From the NCBI GenBank assembly GCA_018644675.1, contig JABGQC010000007.1, positions 1 to 41,295 on the forward strand: DNA of 41,295 nucleotides. Direction: 5' to 3'. Positions 16,200-26,007 of this stretch are shown piece by piece (position 1 is the first letter of the stretch; every line of letters begins with the position of its first letter). Both the position numbers and the translations under genes were made by a program. The notes under the pieces were generated by a model, which saw nothing but the letters and a program-made list of their open reading frames with translations, ran no database searches and had not been told where the DNA came from. Source of the stretch: Candidatus Thioglobus sp. Its GTDB lineage: Bacteria > Pseudomonadota > Gammaproteobacteria > PS1 > Pseudothioglobaceae.

Positions 16200-16511
16200 T
16201 TAATAGTAAGAGCAACAGTAATCTGTGACTTCTTTTACTTTCAACTTAAAGCTTGAATCTTTTGGTACTTCAAATGATGAGCCCTTGACAAAGGTTTGCC
16301 ACTCGATCTTACCTGGCAGTAGCACATCCATCTCACCAGCCTGAATTTCCATAAGCTCATTGTCATCTGTGCCAAACTCATAATCACCAGGCATCATAAT
16401 GCCGAGTGTTTTCTTTGAGCCGTCAGCAAAAACAACCACTCGAGATGTCACCTTGCCATCAAAATAAATATTAGCTTCTTTTACTACAGTTACATTTTCA
16501 AAATTTGACAT
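16200..16511 (-). CDS. ppnP: pyrimidine/purine nucleoside phosphorylase (PpnP, DUF1255)
   Basis: Small cupin-fold nucleoside phosphorylase that splits several nucleosides with phosphate. 103 residues; the family pattern is present: V-M/I-M-P-G-D-Y-E-F (about 39-46), [12 protein letters not shown] (about 55-66), W-Q-T-F and [10 protein letters not shown]. coli PpnP is 94 residues and aligns over its whole length. Eight bases after the end of pepA on the same strand, so probably co-transcribed with it. The product is involved in nucleoside salvage. Confidence 0.88.
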   Translation of the reverse strand: MSNFENVTVVKEANIYFDGKVTSRVVVFADGSKKTLGIMMPGDYEFGTDDNELMEIQAGEMDVLLPGKIEWQTFVKGSSFEVPKDSSFKLKVKEVTDYCCSYY

Positions 16512-16519
16512 AATAATCC

Positions 16520-17941
16520 TTAAACTTGGTCTAGAATATATTGAGTTAATAGTGGCACAGGACGACCCGTTGCACCTTTTTTAGCACCACTCACCCAAGC
16601 GGTGCCCGCAATATCTAAATGTGCCCAGCGATATTTTTTGGTGTATCGTGCTAAGAAACACGCAGCCGTTACTGTGCCCGCCTCACGTCCGCCGATATTA
16701 CCCATATCTGCAAAATTTGACTTTAATAATTCGTCATACTCATCATCAAGCGGCAGCTGCCAAGCGCTATCTAAAGAGACTTTTCCTGCTGTTAATAAAT
16801 CGTCGGCTAGTTCTTGATCATTAGCCATTAATCCACAGTGATGTTTACCCAAAGCGACAATTACAGCGCCCGTCAAGGTTGCTGCATCAATCACCACTTC
16901 AGGGTTAAACTTCTCCACATAAGTTAGTGCATCACACAAAATCAGACGCCCCTCGGCATCTGTATTAAGAATTTCAATCGTTTGGCCCGACATGCTAGTA
17001 ACTACGTCACCCGGCTTTGAAGCGTTATGCGCTGGCATATTCTCAACTGCCGGCACAACAATGGTTAAATTAATCTTGGGCTTTATTTCAGCAATAGCAC
17101 GCATTGCACCAAGCACGGAAGCTGCACCACACATATCATATTTCATTTCATCCATGCCAGCACCAGGCTTCAGTGAAATGCCACCACTATCAAAAGTAAC
17201 CCCTTTACCCACTAGTACAATTGGCTTAGAGTCGCCATCACCTCGGTAACTCAAGCTGATTAACTTAGGTGCCTCAATAGAGCCTTTAGAGACAGATAAC
17301 AAAGACCCCATACCTAATTTTCTCATATCGGCCTCTTCGAGCACCTCACAGTCAAGATTAAACTCATTGGCTAATTCTTGCGCCGTCTGTGCTAGATAAG
17401 TTGGTGTGCAGATATTAGGTGGCAAGTCACCCAAATGACGTGTCAGTCTCATTCCACTAGCAATAGATCGACCTTGTAGGAGTTCGTGCGCATCATTATA
17501 TGTAGACTGAATAGCAATATTTTCAAGCGGATCGTCTTGCCCTTGTACACCCACTTGCTGGACTTTATAGCCTGAATCCTTTAATACTCTTGCAGACATT
17601 CTATGCCTCCAGCCTTGATCAAAACCCTCGATCTCAACTTGCTCGATCATCGCACTCTTTGCCTGGGTCGAGTTAAGTATAGCGCTTGCTGAGGTCAGTG
17701 CTTTAATGTAGTTTTTAGCAGAATTAGGCAGCTCGCCTAAGCCTACAACTAACACTTGCTTAGCCTTAAAACCTTTAACTAGGCTGAGTAATAATGTTGA
17801 TCCAGGCTTTGACTCAAAGTGATTTAATTTAATCAATTGCTGAACGTTGTCATCAGCAAAATCGATCTTTGAATTGGCAAAAACAACCACCATATCACCG
17901 TCAAATTTTTGCACAGGTGTATTAATTAATGAAAATTCCAC
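16520..17941 (-). CDS. pepA: leucyl aminopeptidase, M17 family (PepA)
   Basis: Cytosolic hexameric di-metal aminopeptidase that removes N-terminal residues from peptides. 473 residues. The M17 signature N-T-D-A-E-G-R-L is present, as is the [10 protein letters not shown] metal/lysine block (about 238-247). Downstream gene is ppnP. E. coli PepA also binds DNA as an accessory factor for Xer recombination and carAB regulation; whether this one does cannot be read here. Upstream 80 bases separate it from the divergent dsbC-like gene. Confidence 0.95.
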   Translation of the reverse strand: MEFSLINTPVQKFDGDMVVVFANSKIDFADDNVQQLIKLNHFESKPGSTLLLSLVKGFKAKQVLVVGLGELPNSAKNYIKALTSASAILNSTQAKSAMIEQVEIEGFDQGWRHRMSARVLKDSGYKVQQVGVQGQDDPLENIAIQSTYNDAHELLQGRSIASGMRLTRHLGDLPPNICTPTYLAQTAQELANEFNLDCEVLEEADMRKLGMGSLLSVSKGSIEAPKLISLSYRGDGDSKPIVLVGKGVTFDSGGISLKPGAGMDEMKYDMCGAASVLGAMRAIAEIKPKINLTIVVPAVENMPAHNASKPGDVVTSMSGQTIEILNTDAEGRLILCDALTYVEKFNPEVVIDAATLTGAVIVALGKHHCGLMANDQELADDLLTAGKVSLDSAWQLPLDDEYDELLKSNFADMGNIGGREAGTVTAACFLARYTKKYRWAHLDIAGTAWVSGAKKGATGRPVPLLTQYILDQV

Positions 17942-18023
17942 GTCACTTCCTAAATAAAAAATATAATGGCGATATTCTACCTAAAAAGGTAAAATTTATT
18001 CATTTTTCCCTTATATTTTTATC

Positions 18024-18743
18024 ATGATTAAATCTTTATTTCTAATTATTGCTCTACTATCCAACTCCTCACACGCAAGCAAAGAGGATGTTATTCAACA
18101 ATTAAGCCGTTTTTTTGGGGAGATTGATAAGCAAGATATCGTTGCCTCACCTTTTAAAGGTGTATACGAGGTTATTACTTACAATCCTATTGATTCGATG
18201 CTGGTTTCTGAGGATGGCAAGTATTTGATTCAAGGGGATGTTGTTGATTTAACCAGTAGAAGCTTAATTCAAAAAAGTGCTAAAGTTAAAAATCTAAAAT
18301 CATCACTCATCAATGCCATTAACGATGAAGATAAAATCATTTATCAGGCCGGTAATGAAAATTACGTTGTGCATGTTTTTACCGATATTGATTGCCCATT
18401 CTGCAAAAAACTTCATCTTGAAATAGATGAGATGAATGATTTAGGTATCACTGTTAAATATCTCGCTGCACCCCTTGCCTCCTTACATCCTAGAGCCCAA
18501 GGAAAAATGCAGAAAATTTGGTGTGCTGATGATAGAAAACAAGCCATGAATGAGTACATTCAGAGTAAAGATGTGCCTGATGTCAAAGCATGTGACAACC
18601 CAGTTGCCCAGCAATTAGCAATCTCTCAGCAATTAGGCGTGACTGGAACACCTGCAATTTTCTTATCTGATGGCACACATCTACCGGGATATCTACCTGC
18701 AAATAAATTGCTCAGAAAAATACAAGAAACCCTTGGAAAATAA
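18024..18743 (+). CDS. DsbC-like periplasmic disulfide isomerase
   Basis: 239 residues with a signal peptide (residues 1-18), an N-terminal dimerisation-type domain (20-90) and a C-terminal thioredoxin-fold domain. The active site is C124-P-F-C127 where E. coli DsbC has CGYC, and the cis-proline is in T-G-T-P (P210). A second cysteine pair, C167 and C190, corresponds to the structural disulfide of DsbC. The P-F dipeptide within CxxC would shift the redox potential (family knowledge), so the protein could lean towards a different balance of isomerase and oxidoreductase work. In this organism it may help mature cytochromes or Sox-type proteins (inference). Confidence 0.85.
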   Translation: MIKSLFLIIALLSNSSHASKEDVIQQLSRFFGEIDKQDIVASPFKGVYEVITYNPIDSMLVSEDGKYLIQGDVVDLTSRSLIQKSAKVKNLKSSLINAINDEDKIIYQAGNENYVVHVFTDIDCPFCKKLHLEIDEMNDLGITVKYLAAPLASLHPRAQGKMQKIWCADDRKQAMNEYIQSKDVPDVKACDNPVAQQLAISQQLGVTGTPAIFLSDGTHLPGYLPANKLLRKIQETLGK

Positions 18744-19995
18744 TACGCGCCTCGTTGCGCTGGATGCAATTTGCTCAGTTGTTCTAGATAAGCGATCTTT
18801 ATCTTCATTTGAGTACCCAAATCCAGATGATGCGCTAGCCAAATCTCTGGTGTTTGGCACTATTCGTTTTTATCATCAGCTTAATGATATTGTTACCGAT
18901 CTTCTTAACCATTCTTTGGAAAAAGATGACTTGGACATTCACTGCCTAATGCTATTGGGCGCTTATCAAATTCTGTATTCAAAAGTTGCTATTCACGCCA
19001 GTATCTTTGAAACAGTTGATACGCTTAATTTTTTAGATAAAACTTGGGCCAAAGGTTTGGTGAATGCCATCTTAAGACAAATTGATCGTGACAAGAATGC
19101 ATTACTCAAGCAAACTCACTACTCACACCCAACTTGGATGGTGAAAAAAATCAAACAAAATTACCCTGATGATTTTCAACAGATTTTTACACAAAATAAC
19201 ACCCAAGCGCCAATGACGCTTCGTGTTCACCCTAAATTTTCAGCTGAAGACTATCAGCAAAGTCTCGCTAATGAGAACATCCAATCAAGCAAACTAGATG
19301 TCGCCCCTCAAGCGTTAGTTCTGGATAAACCAGCTAGTGTTTACAGCTTGCCAGATTTTGACAGTGGCGCCTGCTACGTACAAGATGGATCCGCCCAACT
19401 GGCAGCGAGCTTATTAACGCCACAAGGCTCAGATAGAATATTAGACGCCTGTTGTGCGCCTGGTGGAAAAACAACTCACTTACACGAGCTAGCGCCCGAT
19501 TCTAGCATTGTGGCACTTGATAGCGATTCAGAGCGTCTGGAAAGAGTTGAGCAAAATATCCAGCGCTTTAATATTAAAAATATTGAAATCATTGAGGGTA
19601 ATGCCCAGCAACAAGATTGGTGGAATGGTGAATTATTTGACAAAATCCTGCTCGATGCACCGTGCTCAGCCACCGGTGTTATTCGCAGACACCCAGATAT
19701 AAAACTTTTAAGAAAACCGAAAGACATTAAAAATTTAGTCAGCCTTCAGGCGCAAATACTTGCCAACCTTTGGCAGATGCTCAAACCAGGTGGCGTGCTT
19801 TTATATGCCACTTGCTCGATTCTAAAAGCTGAAAATGAGGAGCAAATTACTCAATTTTTAGAATCACATCAAGATGCTGAAGAAATTAAAATTAATCTAG
19901 ATTGGGGTATCGATACCAGCGTTGGCAGACAACAACTCCCAAGCCATAATTTTGACGGGTTTTATTATGCCAAGCTACAAAAACGGGTAGAATAA
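18733..19995 (+). CDS. rsmB: 16S rRNA m5C967 methyltransferase RsmB
   Basis: SAM-dependent methyltransferase that makes m5C967 in 16S rRNA. NusB-like RNA-binding N-terminal domain (about 1-140), then a Rossmann methyltransferase domain with D-A-C-C-A-P-G-G-K-T (SAM), D-A-P-C-S-A-T-G-V-I-R-R-H-P-D-I-K and Y-A-T-C-S-I-L (catalytic cysteines). The longest ORF begins at 18670 and would overlap the dsbC-like gene by 74 bases, but family homology starts at about residue 22 of that ORF, so I chose the TTG at 18733 (420 residues, 11-base overlap). Start is uncertain; the gene is not. Confidence 0.92.
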   Translation: MENNTRLVALDAICSVVLDKRSLSSFEYPNPDDALAKSLVFGTIRFYHQLNDIVTDLLNHSLEKDDLDIHCLMLLGAYQILYSKVAIHASIFETVDTLNFLDKTWAKGLVNAILRQIDRDKNALLKQTHYSHPTWMVKKIKQNYPDDFQQIFTQNNTQAPMTLRVHPKFSAEDYQQSLANENIQSSKLDVAPQALVLDKPASVYSLPDFDSGACYVQDGSAQLAASLLTPQGSDRILDACCAPGGKTTHLHELAPDSSIVALDSDSERLERVEQNIQRFNIKNIEIIEGNAQQQDWWNGELFDKILLDAPCSATGVIRRHPDIKLLRKPKDIKNLVSLQAQILANLWQMLKPGGVLLYATCSILKAENEEQITQFLESHQDAEEIKINLDWGIDTSVGRQQLPSHNFDGFYYAKLQKRVE

Positions 19996-20040
19996 TCTGG
20001 TCTTTAATACCAAAGACATAATAACTCTCGGGGGAGAAAC

Positions 20041-20451
20041 ATGAAAAAAATACTATTAAGTATTGCAACGCTATTGTTTGTATTTAGCGCACAAGCAGCT
20101 AATCCAAAATACGTTATCCAAGTTAGTACGGACGACGCCAGAACGCAAAAAATCGTTCTAAACAATGCCGCTAATTTACAAAAATACTACGGCGCTGATA
20201 AAGTCGATGTTGAAATTGTAGCTTACGGCCCTGGGTTAGGCATTTTAACAACGGGCAACAAAAACGCCAGTCGTGTTGAAAAAATGGCGATGACCGATAT
20301 CACGTTTAGCGCTTGTCAAAACACCATGAACGGCTTCAAGAAAAAGAAAGGTCACTTTCCAAAACTAACTGATGGCGTTAGTATTACACCTTCTGGTGTA
20401 GTTCGTATTGGCGAATTGCAACAACAAGGCTATTCTTATATTCGACCTTAG
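20041..20451 (+). CDS. exported DsrE-family protein
   Basis: 136 residues with a Sec signal peptide (cleavage after A-Q-A, about residue 19), then a DsrE/DsrF-like alpha/beta domain: Y-V-I-Q-V-S-T-D-D (24-32), V-E-I-V-A-Y-G-P-G-L (57-66) and F-S-A-C-Q-N-T-M (89-96), with one cysteine at 92 in the place of the DsrE active cysteine. DsrE proteins in the cytoplasm transfer sulfur; exported, single-cysteine members of this kind are found in sulfur oxidisers and have no assigned role that I can name. Strong GGGGGAGAAAC ribosome site. Third gene of the dsbC-rsmB run, 45 bases after rsmB, with its own terminator. Confidence 0.82.
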   Translation: MKKILLSIATLLFVFSAQAANPKYVIQVSTDDARTQKIVLNNAANLQKYYGADKVDVEIVAYGPGLGILTTGNKNASRVEKMAMTDITFSACQNTMNGFKKKKGHFPKLTDGVSITPSGVVRIGELQQQGYSYIRP

Positions 20452-20464
20452 CTGAAAATTAACT

Positions 20465-20499
20465 CAATAAAAAAGGCGCTAAAGACGCCTTTTTTATTG
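20465..20499. terminator. bidirectional rho-independent terminator
   Basis: Perfect 14-bp inverted repeat CAATAAAAAAGGCG / CGCCTTTTTTATTG with a 7-base loop. A-tract and T-tract on opposite sides serve both the exported DsrE gene and the convergent lon gene. Confidence 0.9.
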
Positions 20500-20504
20500 T
20501 CTAT

Positions 20505-22841
20505 TTATTTCTCTAAAGCAATATCTAACACTTCATCAATCCATTTAACTTTAATGACGTTCAGCTTGCCTTTGATTTTATCTGGCACCTCTGAAAGCTC
20601 ACGCTCATTATCATCCGGAATAATGACAGTTTTAATGCCGCCACGAAGGGCTGCCAACATTTTTTCTTTTAAGCCGCCAATTGGGGTGATTTCGCCCCTG
20701 AGGGTTATCTCACCTGTCATGGCCACGTCTGCTTTAACTTTGCGCCCTGTGAGTACAGACACTAGCGCCGTGCACATTGCTGCACCGGCACTTGGGCCAT
20801 CTTTAGGGGTGGAGCCATCAGGAACGTGAATATGGATATCCAACTTCTCCTGGAAATCGTTTGCAATACCTAGTTCTTTAGCACGAGTACGAGTAACACT
20901 CATCGCTGCTTGGATTGATTCTTTCATCACGTCACCGAGCTGGCCTGTGTAATTAAGCTTGCCTTTGCCTTTATAAGCAGTCGCCTCAATGGTAAGTAAA
21001 TCACCACCGACTGAAGTCCAAGCAAGACCTGTTACTTCGCCCACTTGATTATTCTCTTCGGCCAAACCAAAACGATGTTTTTTAACACCTAAGTATTTTT
21101 CTAAATTTTTATCGGTAATCGTGGCTTTGGTTTTGCGCTTCTTAAGCACCACTTCTTTCACCACTTTTCGACAAATAGTGCTAATGGTTCTATTCAGACC
21201 ACGCACACCGGCTTCACGCGTGTAGTAACGAATGATATTTAATATGGCTGAATCTTTAAAGCTAATCTCACCAGCTTTAACACCGTTGCTATCCATTGCT
21301 TGTTTAATTAAATGACACTTAGCAATTTGCACTTTTTCGTCTTCGGTGTAGCCAGAAAGCTCAATAATCTCCATTCGATCTAACAATGGCTGTGGCAAAT
21401 CAAGTGAGTTAGCAGTAGCCACAAACATCACCTGAGAAAGGTCGTAGTCCACTTCTAGATAATGATCGTTAAAGGTATGATTTTGCTCTGGGTCTAGCAC
21501 TTCAAGCATCGCCGATGAAGGATCGCCGCGATAATCACTGGCCATTTTTTCAATTTCATCGAGTAAAAACAAAGGATTTTTAACCTTTACTTTTTGCATT
21601 TTTTGTACGATAGAGCCCGGCATGGCACCAATATAAGTACGTCTATGGCCACGAATCTCCGCTTCATCACGAACACCACCTAATGCCATGCGCACGTATT
21701 TACGATTAACCGCTTTGGCAATTGATTCACCCAATGAGGTTTTACCCACACCTGGAGGACCTACTAAACACAAAATGTTTGCCTTGTTGTGAGTAACGCG
21801 AGTTTGCACAGCCAAGTGTTCAAGAATGCGCTCTTTTACTTTGTCTAGTCCGTAATGATCATCATCAAGAATTTTTTGTGCTTTTTTAAGATCCTTGTTG
21901 ATAATGGTTTTCTTTTTCCAAGGAACGTCACACAAATTCTCAATATAGGTGCGAATAATTGATGCATCTGAAGATTGTGATGACATGCGTGATAGTTTTT
22001 TGAGTTCGCTCTGAGCTTTTTCTTTAGCAGCTTTAGGCATTTTTGCCTTATTAATACTTAACTGTAAATCTTCAATTTCATTTTCATCTTCAGCTTGACC
22101 CAACTCTTTTTGGATGGACTTCATTTGCTCATTCAAATAATAATCACGCTGATTGGATTCCATTTGCTTGCGAACACGAGATTGGATTTTATGCTCAGTA
22201 TCTAGCACTTCAATTTCACTTTGAATAACTGCTAGAATTTTGTCCAGTCTATCCTGGGCATTGTCACCGCCCAATAACTCTTGTTTTTCTGAAACCTTGA
22301 GCGCTAAATTGGCAATAATAACGTCACTGAAACGCTCAACATCACTCACATCTTTAAGCATTTTTAACACTTCTTCAGGAATTTTCTTATTAAGCTTTAT
22401 GTATTTCTCGAAACTTTCTAACGCCAACCTCATCATCGCCTTCACTTCGGTTGCGTTATCTTCTTCCAGAATTAAGTCACTTAGGCGAACTTCACTATAG
22501 TCTTCCAGTTCAACAATCGCCTCAACTTTAGCACGTTTAACCCCTTCAACCAAAACCTTAATCGTACCATCTGGCAATTTCAGCATTTGTAAAATGGTGG
22601 CTAGAGTTCCCACCTCATGTAAATCATTAAACTGTGGATTTTCAACCTTGTCATCTTTTTGAGTAACTAAGAAAATGTATTTGTTGCCACCCATTGCTTG
22701 AGTAATGGCATTAACCGAGGTTTTTCTGCCAACAAATAATGGCATAACTGTGTGCGGGAATACTACTACATCTCTAAGAGGTAATAATGGAACGCTTTCA
22801 AGTTTTAAATCGATCTCTTCTACTTCTGGCTTTGTTCCCAT
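20505..22841 (-). CDS. lon: ATP-dependent protease Lon
   Basis: Cytoplasmic AAA+ serine protease that degrades misfolded and short-lived regulatory proteins. 778 residues (E. coli 784). Order: LON substrate-binding domain (about 10-200), AAA+ module with Walker A G-P-P-G-V-G-K-T-S (about 353-361) and Walker B L-F-L-L-D-E-I-E-K, and protease domain with catalytic Ser in D-G-P-S-A-G-A-A. The start ATG lies inside the end of hflX (22-base overlap). Last gene of the tig-clpP-clpX-hflX-lon series. Confidence 0.97.
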   Translation of the reverse strand: MGTKPEVEEIDLKLESVPLLPLRDVVVFPHTVMPLFVGRKTSVNAITQAMGGNKYIFLVTQKDDKVENPQFNDLHEVGTLATILQMLKLPDGTIKVLVEGVKRAKVEAIVELEDYSEVRLSDLILEEDNATEVKAMMRLALESFEKYIKLNKKIPEEVLKMLKDVSDVERFSDVIIANLALKVSEKQELLGGDNAQDRLDKILAVIQSEIEVLDTEHKIQSRVRKQMESNQRDYYLNEQMKSIQKELGQAEDENEIEDLQLSINKAKMPKAAKEKAQSELKKLSRMSSQSSDASIIRTYIENLCDVPWKKKTIINKDLKKAQKILDDDHYGLDKVKERILEHLAVQTRVTHNKANILCLVGPPGVGKTSLGESIAKAVNRKYVRMALGGVRDEAEIRGHRRTYIGAMPGSIVQKMQKVKVKNPLFLLDEIEKMASDYRGDPSSAMLEVLDPEQNHTFNDHYLEVDYDLSQVMFVATANSLDLPQPLLDRMEIIELSGYTEDEKVQIAKCHLIKQAMDSNGVKAGEISFKDSAILNIIRYYTREAGVRGLNRTISTICRKVVKEVVLKKRKTKATITDKNLEKYLGVKKHRFGLAEENNQVGEVTGLAWTSVGGDLLTIEATAYKGKGKLNYTGQLGDVMKESIQAAMSVTRTRAKELGIANDFQEKLDIHIHVPDGSTPKDGPSAGAAMCTALVSVLTGRKVKADVAMTGEITLRGEITPIGGLKEKMLAALRGGIKTVIIPDDNERELSEVPDKIKGKLNVIKVKWIDEVLDIALEK

Positions 22842-24130
22842 AACAACTTAACACCTTTCTTGTTTAATAATTTAGATAGATAGTGGTGAGTGACGTTAAT
22901 TTCAAGTATCCACTGCCCGTAATCATCCACCTTTTCGTTGTGGATATAGCCAATATTATGAATTTCACTACGAATATAAGCACTTTTCACATCTAACTCT
23001 ATTTTGGCTCGAGTCATCATACCACTCAGCTGCTCTGCGAGCGCTTGATATAATAAATCAACCCCTTCTCCGGTTTGGCTAGAAATCCAAACTCGATACA
23101 CCCTGCCAGACTCATCTCGATCTAGACGCGGCACAAAATTTTCCAAGCAATCGATTTTATTCATGACCAAAATTGTTGGAATTTTACCGGCACCAATTTC
23201 TTCAATAATTTCGTTAACTTGGTCGATTTTCTCAATATTGTATTCATCTGCTGCATCAACAACATGAAGAAGCACATTAGAGCGCTTAGTTTCCTCCAAA
23301 GTTGATTTAAAAGCATCAACAAGGTCATGTGGCAAGTCTTGAATAAAACCTACTGTATCGGCTATGACCGCCTCCCCTGAAGCGGGCAAAATAACACGCC
23401 TAATAGTAGAGTCTAAAGTTGCAAATAATTGATCATGGGCAAATACCTTAGCATCAGTTAAAGTATTAAATAAAGTGGATTTTCCCGCATTGGTATAGCC
23501 AGCCAGAGCAATCATAGGGAGTTCATTTTTAGTACGTGATTTTCGGCCCAAATCTCTCTGTTTATGCACCTTGTCTAAACGCTTGGTAATATTTTTAATA
23601 CGCACTGCGATCAAGCGTTTATCGGTTTCTAGTTGCGTTTCACCAGGGCCACGCATACCAATACCGCCTTTTTGTCTTTCTAGGTGAGTCCAACCACGTA
23701 CTAAACGTGTCGATAAGTGCCTGAGCTGCGCAAGCTCAACTTGTAATTTACCTTCAAATGAGCTTGCTCTGAGCGCGAAAATATCCAGAATAAGGCCGGT
23801 GCGATCCATCACTTGACACTGCAAGGTTTTTTCTAAATTTCGCTCTTGGGATGGGGTTAACTCGGGTGAAAAAATCACTAAATCTAGCTCTAAATCTTGC
23901 ACCATTTGAGCAATTTCATCCACCTTTCCAGTGCCAATAAAATATTGAGCGAGCGTTGTATTGCGATTAACTTGGATGGTTTTAACAATCTTCAAACCCG
24001 AGGATTGAGCTAATTCTTTAAACTCTGACTTAGCATTGTGAATGTTTCGAGTGCTTGGTAATTCAACATACACCAACAAGGTGCGCTCACCTTGCCCTAC
24101 TGCATCTTTTTGACGGTCAAATAATTCCAA
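22820..24130 (-). CDS. hflX: ribosome-associated GTPase HflX
   Basis: GTPase that splits stalled 70S ribosomes, notably after heat stress. 436 residues. N-terminal glycine-rich nucleotide-binding domain (about 14-180; the family block R-G-P-G-E-T-Q-L-E-T-D near 160-170), G1 G-Y-T-N-A-G-K-S-T, G3 D-T-V-G-F, G4 N-K-I-D. The start is TTG, 9 bases after the clpX stop; no ATG fits. Finding hflX inside the ClpXP-Lon proteolysis operon, not beside hfq as in E. coli, is a notable arrangement and joins ribosome rescue and proteolysis in one transcript. Confidence 0.94.
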   Translation of the reverse strand: MELFDRQKDAVGQGERTLLVYVELPSTRNIHNAKSEFKELAQSSGLKIVKTIQVNRNTTLAQYFIGTGKVDEIAQMVQDLELDLVIFSPELTPSQERNLEKTLQCQVMDRTGLILDIFALRASSFEGKLQVELAQLRHLSTRLVRGWTHLERQKGGIGMRGPGETQLETDKRLIAVRIKNITKRLDKVHKQRDLGRKSRTKNELPMIALAGYTNAGKSTLFNTLTDAKVFAHDQLFATLDSTIRRVILPASGEAVIADTVGFIQDLPHDLVDAFKSTLEETKRSNVLLHVVDAADEYNIEKIDQVNEIIEEIGAGKIPTILVMNKIDCLENFVPRLDRDESGRVYRVWISSQTGEGVDLLYQALAEQLSGMMTRAKIELDVKSAYIRSEIHNIGYIHNEKVDDYGQWILEINVTHHYLSKLLNKKGVKLLWEQSQK

Positions 24131-24139
24131 CGATAAAAC

Positions 24140-25408
24140 CTAACTGGCTTTTTTATCTGATATTGATTTTTTCTCAGATTTATAAACGATAAGTGGCTCT
24201 TTGTCTTTTTCTACCACGCTTTTATCAATCACCACTTCAGCAACATCTTTTAGAGAAGGTAGCTCAAACATAGTATCTAATAACAAGTCTTCCAAAATTG
24301 AACGCAAGCCACGAGCACCTGTTTTGCGCTTAATGGCTAATTTTGCAATAGCAAGCAACGAGGCTTTTCTGAAGGTTAATTTAACCGACTCTAGCTTGAA
24401 AATCTCTTGGAATTGCTTAACGACTGAATTTTTCGGCTGGGTTAGAATTTGCACTAATGCCGCTTCATCCAGCTCACCTAAAGCAGTTTGTACAGGCAAT
24501 CTGCCAACCAACTCTGGAATTAGGCCAAACTTAATTAAATCTTCTGGCTGAATTAAATCAAATAAATCTGTGAGTGTTTTCTTTTCGTTGTTATCTTTAA
24601 CGGCTGCAGCAAAACCTATGCCTGTTACCTTCTCAACGCGCCTATTGATAATAGCATCCAAGCCATCAAACGCACCACCACAAATAAACAAAATCTTTGA
24701 AGTATCAACATCAATGGTTTCTTGATTAGGATGCTTACGCCCACCTTGTGGTGGCACAGAGGCAACTGTACCCTCGATGAGTTTAAGCATAGCCTGCTGA
24801 ACACCTTCACCTGAAACATCACGAGTAATAGATGGCGAATCAGAACGTCGCGAGATTTTATCAATCTCGTCTATAAAAATAATACCGCGCTCTGCACGCT
24901 CTGGATCAAAATCACATTTTGATAATAGATTTTTAATGACATTCTCAACATCATCACCTACATAACCAGCCTCAGTTAACGTTGTTGCATCGGCCACAGT
25001 AAAAGGTACATCTAGGATACGTGCTAACGTTTGTGCCAATAAAGTCTTACCAGACCCTGTTGGCCCAATCATTAAGATATTAGACTTATCTAACTCGACA
25101 TCATTGGCAATGTAGTCATTTTTTAGACGCTTATAGTGATTATAAACCGCCACTGACAAGACTTTCTTAGCATGATCTTGTCCAATGACATAATCATTTA
25201 GAAAATCACGAAGCTGTATAGGGGTGTAGTCCCAATCCTTATAATCCTCAGTTACCTTTTGAATGGCTTGCTGTTCAATTAAGTCATGACAAGTTTCAAT
25301 ACATTCGTTACAAATATAGACACCTGGTCCGGCAATTAAACGCTCGACTTCAGATTTTTCCTTGCCGCAAAATGAACAAGAGAGTTCTTTTTTATCGTCT
25401 TCTATCAT
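24140..25408 (-). CDS. clpX: ATP-dependent Clp protease, unfoldase subunit ClpX
   Basis: Unfolds substrates and feeds them to ClpP. 422 residues. N-terminal zinc-binding domain with C-S-F-C (about 11-14) and C-N-E-C-I-E-T-C (about 33-40). Walker A G-P-T-G-S-G-K-T (about 114-121), Walker [10 protein letters not shown], and the I-G-F (ClpP-binding tripeptide) is visible in V-T-G-I-G-F-A-A. Two bases after clpP, same transcript. Confidence 0.97.
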   Translation of the reverse strand: MIEDDKKELSCSFCGKEKSEVERLIAGPGVYICNECIETCHDLIEQQAIQKVTEDYKDWDYTPIQLRDFLNDYVIGQDHAKKVLSVAVYNHYKRLKNDYIANDVELDKSNILMIGPTGSGKTLLAQTLARILDVPFTVADATTLTEAGYVGDDVENVIKNLLSKCDFDPERAERGIIFIDEIDKISRRSDSPSITRDVSGEGVQQAMLKLIEGTVASVPPQGGRKHPNQETIDVDTSKILFICGGAFDGLDAIINRRVEKVTGIGFAAAVKDNNEKKTLTDLFDLIQPEDLIKFGLIPELVGRLPVQTALGELDEAALVQILTQPKNSVVKQFQEIFKLESVKLTFRKASLLAIAKLAIKRKTGARGLRSILEDLLLDTMFELPSLKDVAEVVIDKSVVEKDKEPLIVYKSEKKSISDKKAS

Positions 25409-25410
25409 GC

Positions 25411-26007
25411 TTAGCGCTTGTCCAGCACTTGATCAATAAGACCATATTTAGCTGAATCTTCAGCTGACATAAAGTTGTCTCTATCTGTATCTTTTTGAAT
25501 AGACTTCAAGCTTTGCCCAGTATGAGTTTTTAAGATGGTATTGAGCTTTTCTCTCACGGTTAAAATCTCTTGAGCGTGAATATCGATATCACTTGCTTGA
25601 CCAGAAAACCCGCCTAATGGCTGGTGAATCATCATCCTTGCGTGTGGCAATGCAAAGCGCTTATCTTTAGCACCCGCCGTTAACAATAGTGCGCCCATTG
25701 ACGCAGCTTGACCAATACACAAGGTAGATACGTCTGGCTTAATAAATTGCATGGTATCGTAAATTGCTAATCCAGCACTAACCGAGCCACCTGGTGAATT
25801 AATATATAAATGAATATCTTTATCCGGGTTCTCAGACTCTAAAAATAGCAACTGAGCCACTACCACATTCGCCATGTAGTCTTCAACTGGACCAACCAAA
25901 AATATAATACGTTCTTTTAAAAGGCGTGAATAAATATCATACGACCTTTCGCCTCGGGCAGATTGCTCCACCACCATTGGTATTTGATTCAGGTTGTTGA
26001 TATCCAT
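25411..26007 (-). CDS. clpP: ATP-dependent Clp protease, proteolytic subunit ClpP
   Basis: Barrel-forming serine peptidase. 198 residues, with catalytic Ser103 (G-Q-A-A-S-M-G-A), His128 (M-M-I-H-Q-P) and Asp177 (D-R-D-N-F-M). The N-terminus is short, so little propeptide needs removing. Starts directly after tig (no gap) and precedes clpX, the classic tig-clpP-clpX order. Confidence 0.97.
   Translation of the reverse strand: MDINNLNQIPMVVEQSARGERSYDIYSRLLKERIIFLVGPVEDYMANVVVAQLLFLESENPDKDIHLYINSPGGSVSAGLAIYDTMQFIKPDVSTLCIGQAASMGALLLTAGAKDKRFALPHARMMIHQPLGGFSGQASDIDIHAQEILTVREKLNTILKTHTGQSLKSIQKDTDRDNFMSAEDSAKYGLIDQVLDKR

Noticed and set aside
18670-18733. Longer rsmB start at the ATG at 18670
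   Set aside because: It would overlap the dsbC-like gene by 74 bases and add residues not seen in RsmB; the TTG at 18733 fits homology, though the ribosome site is weak.
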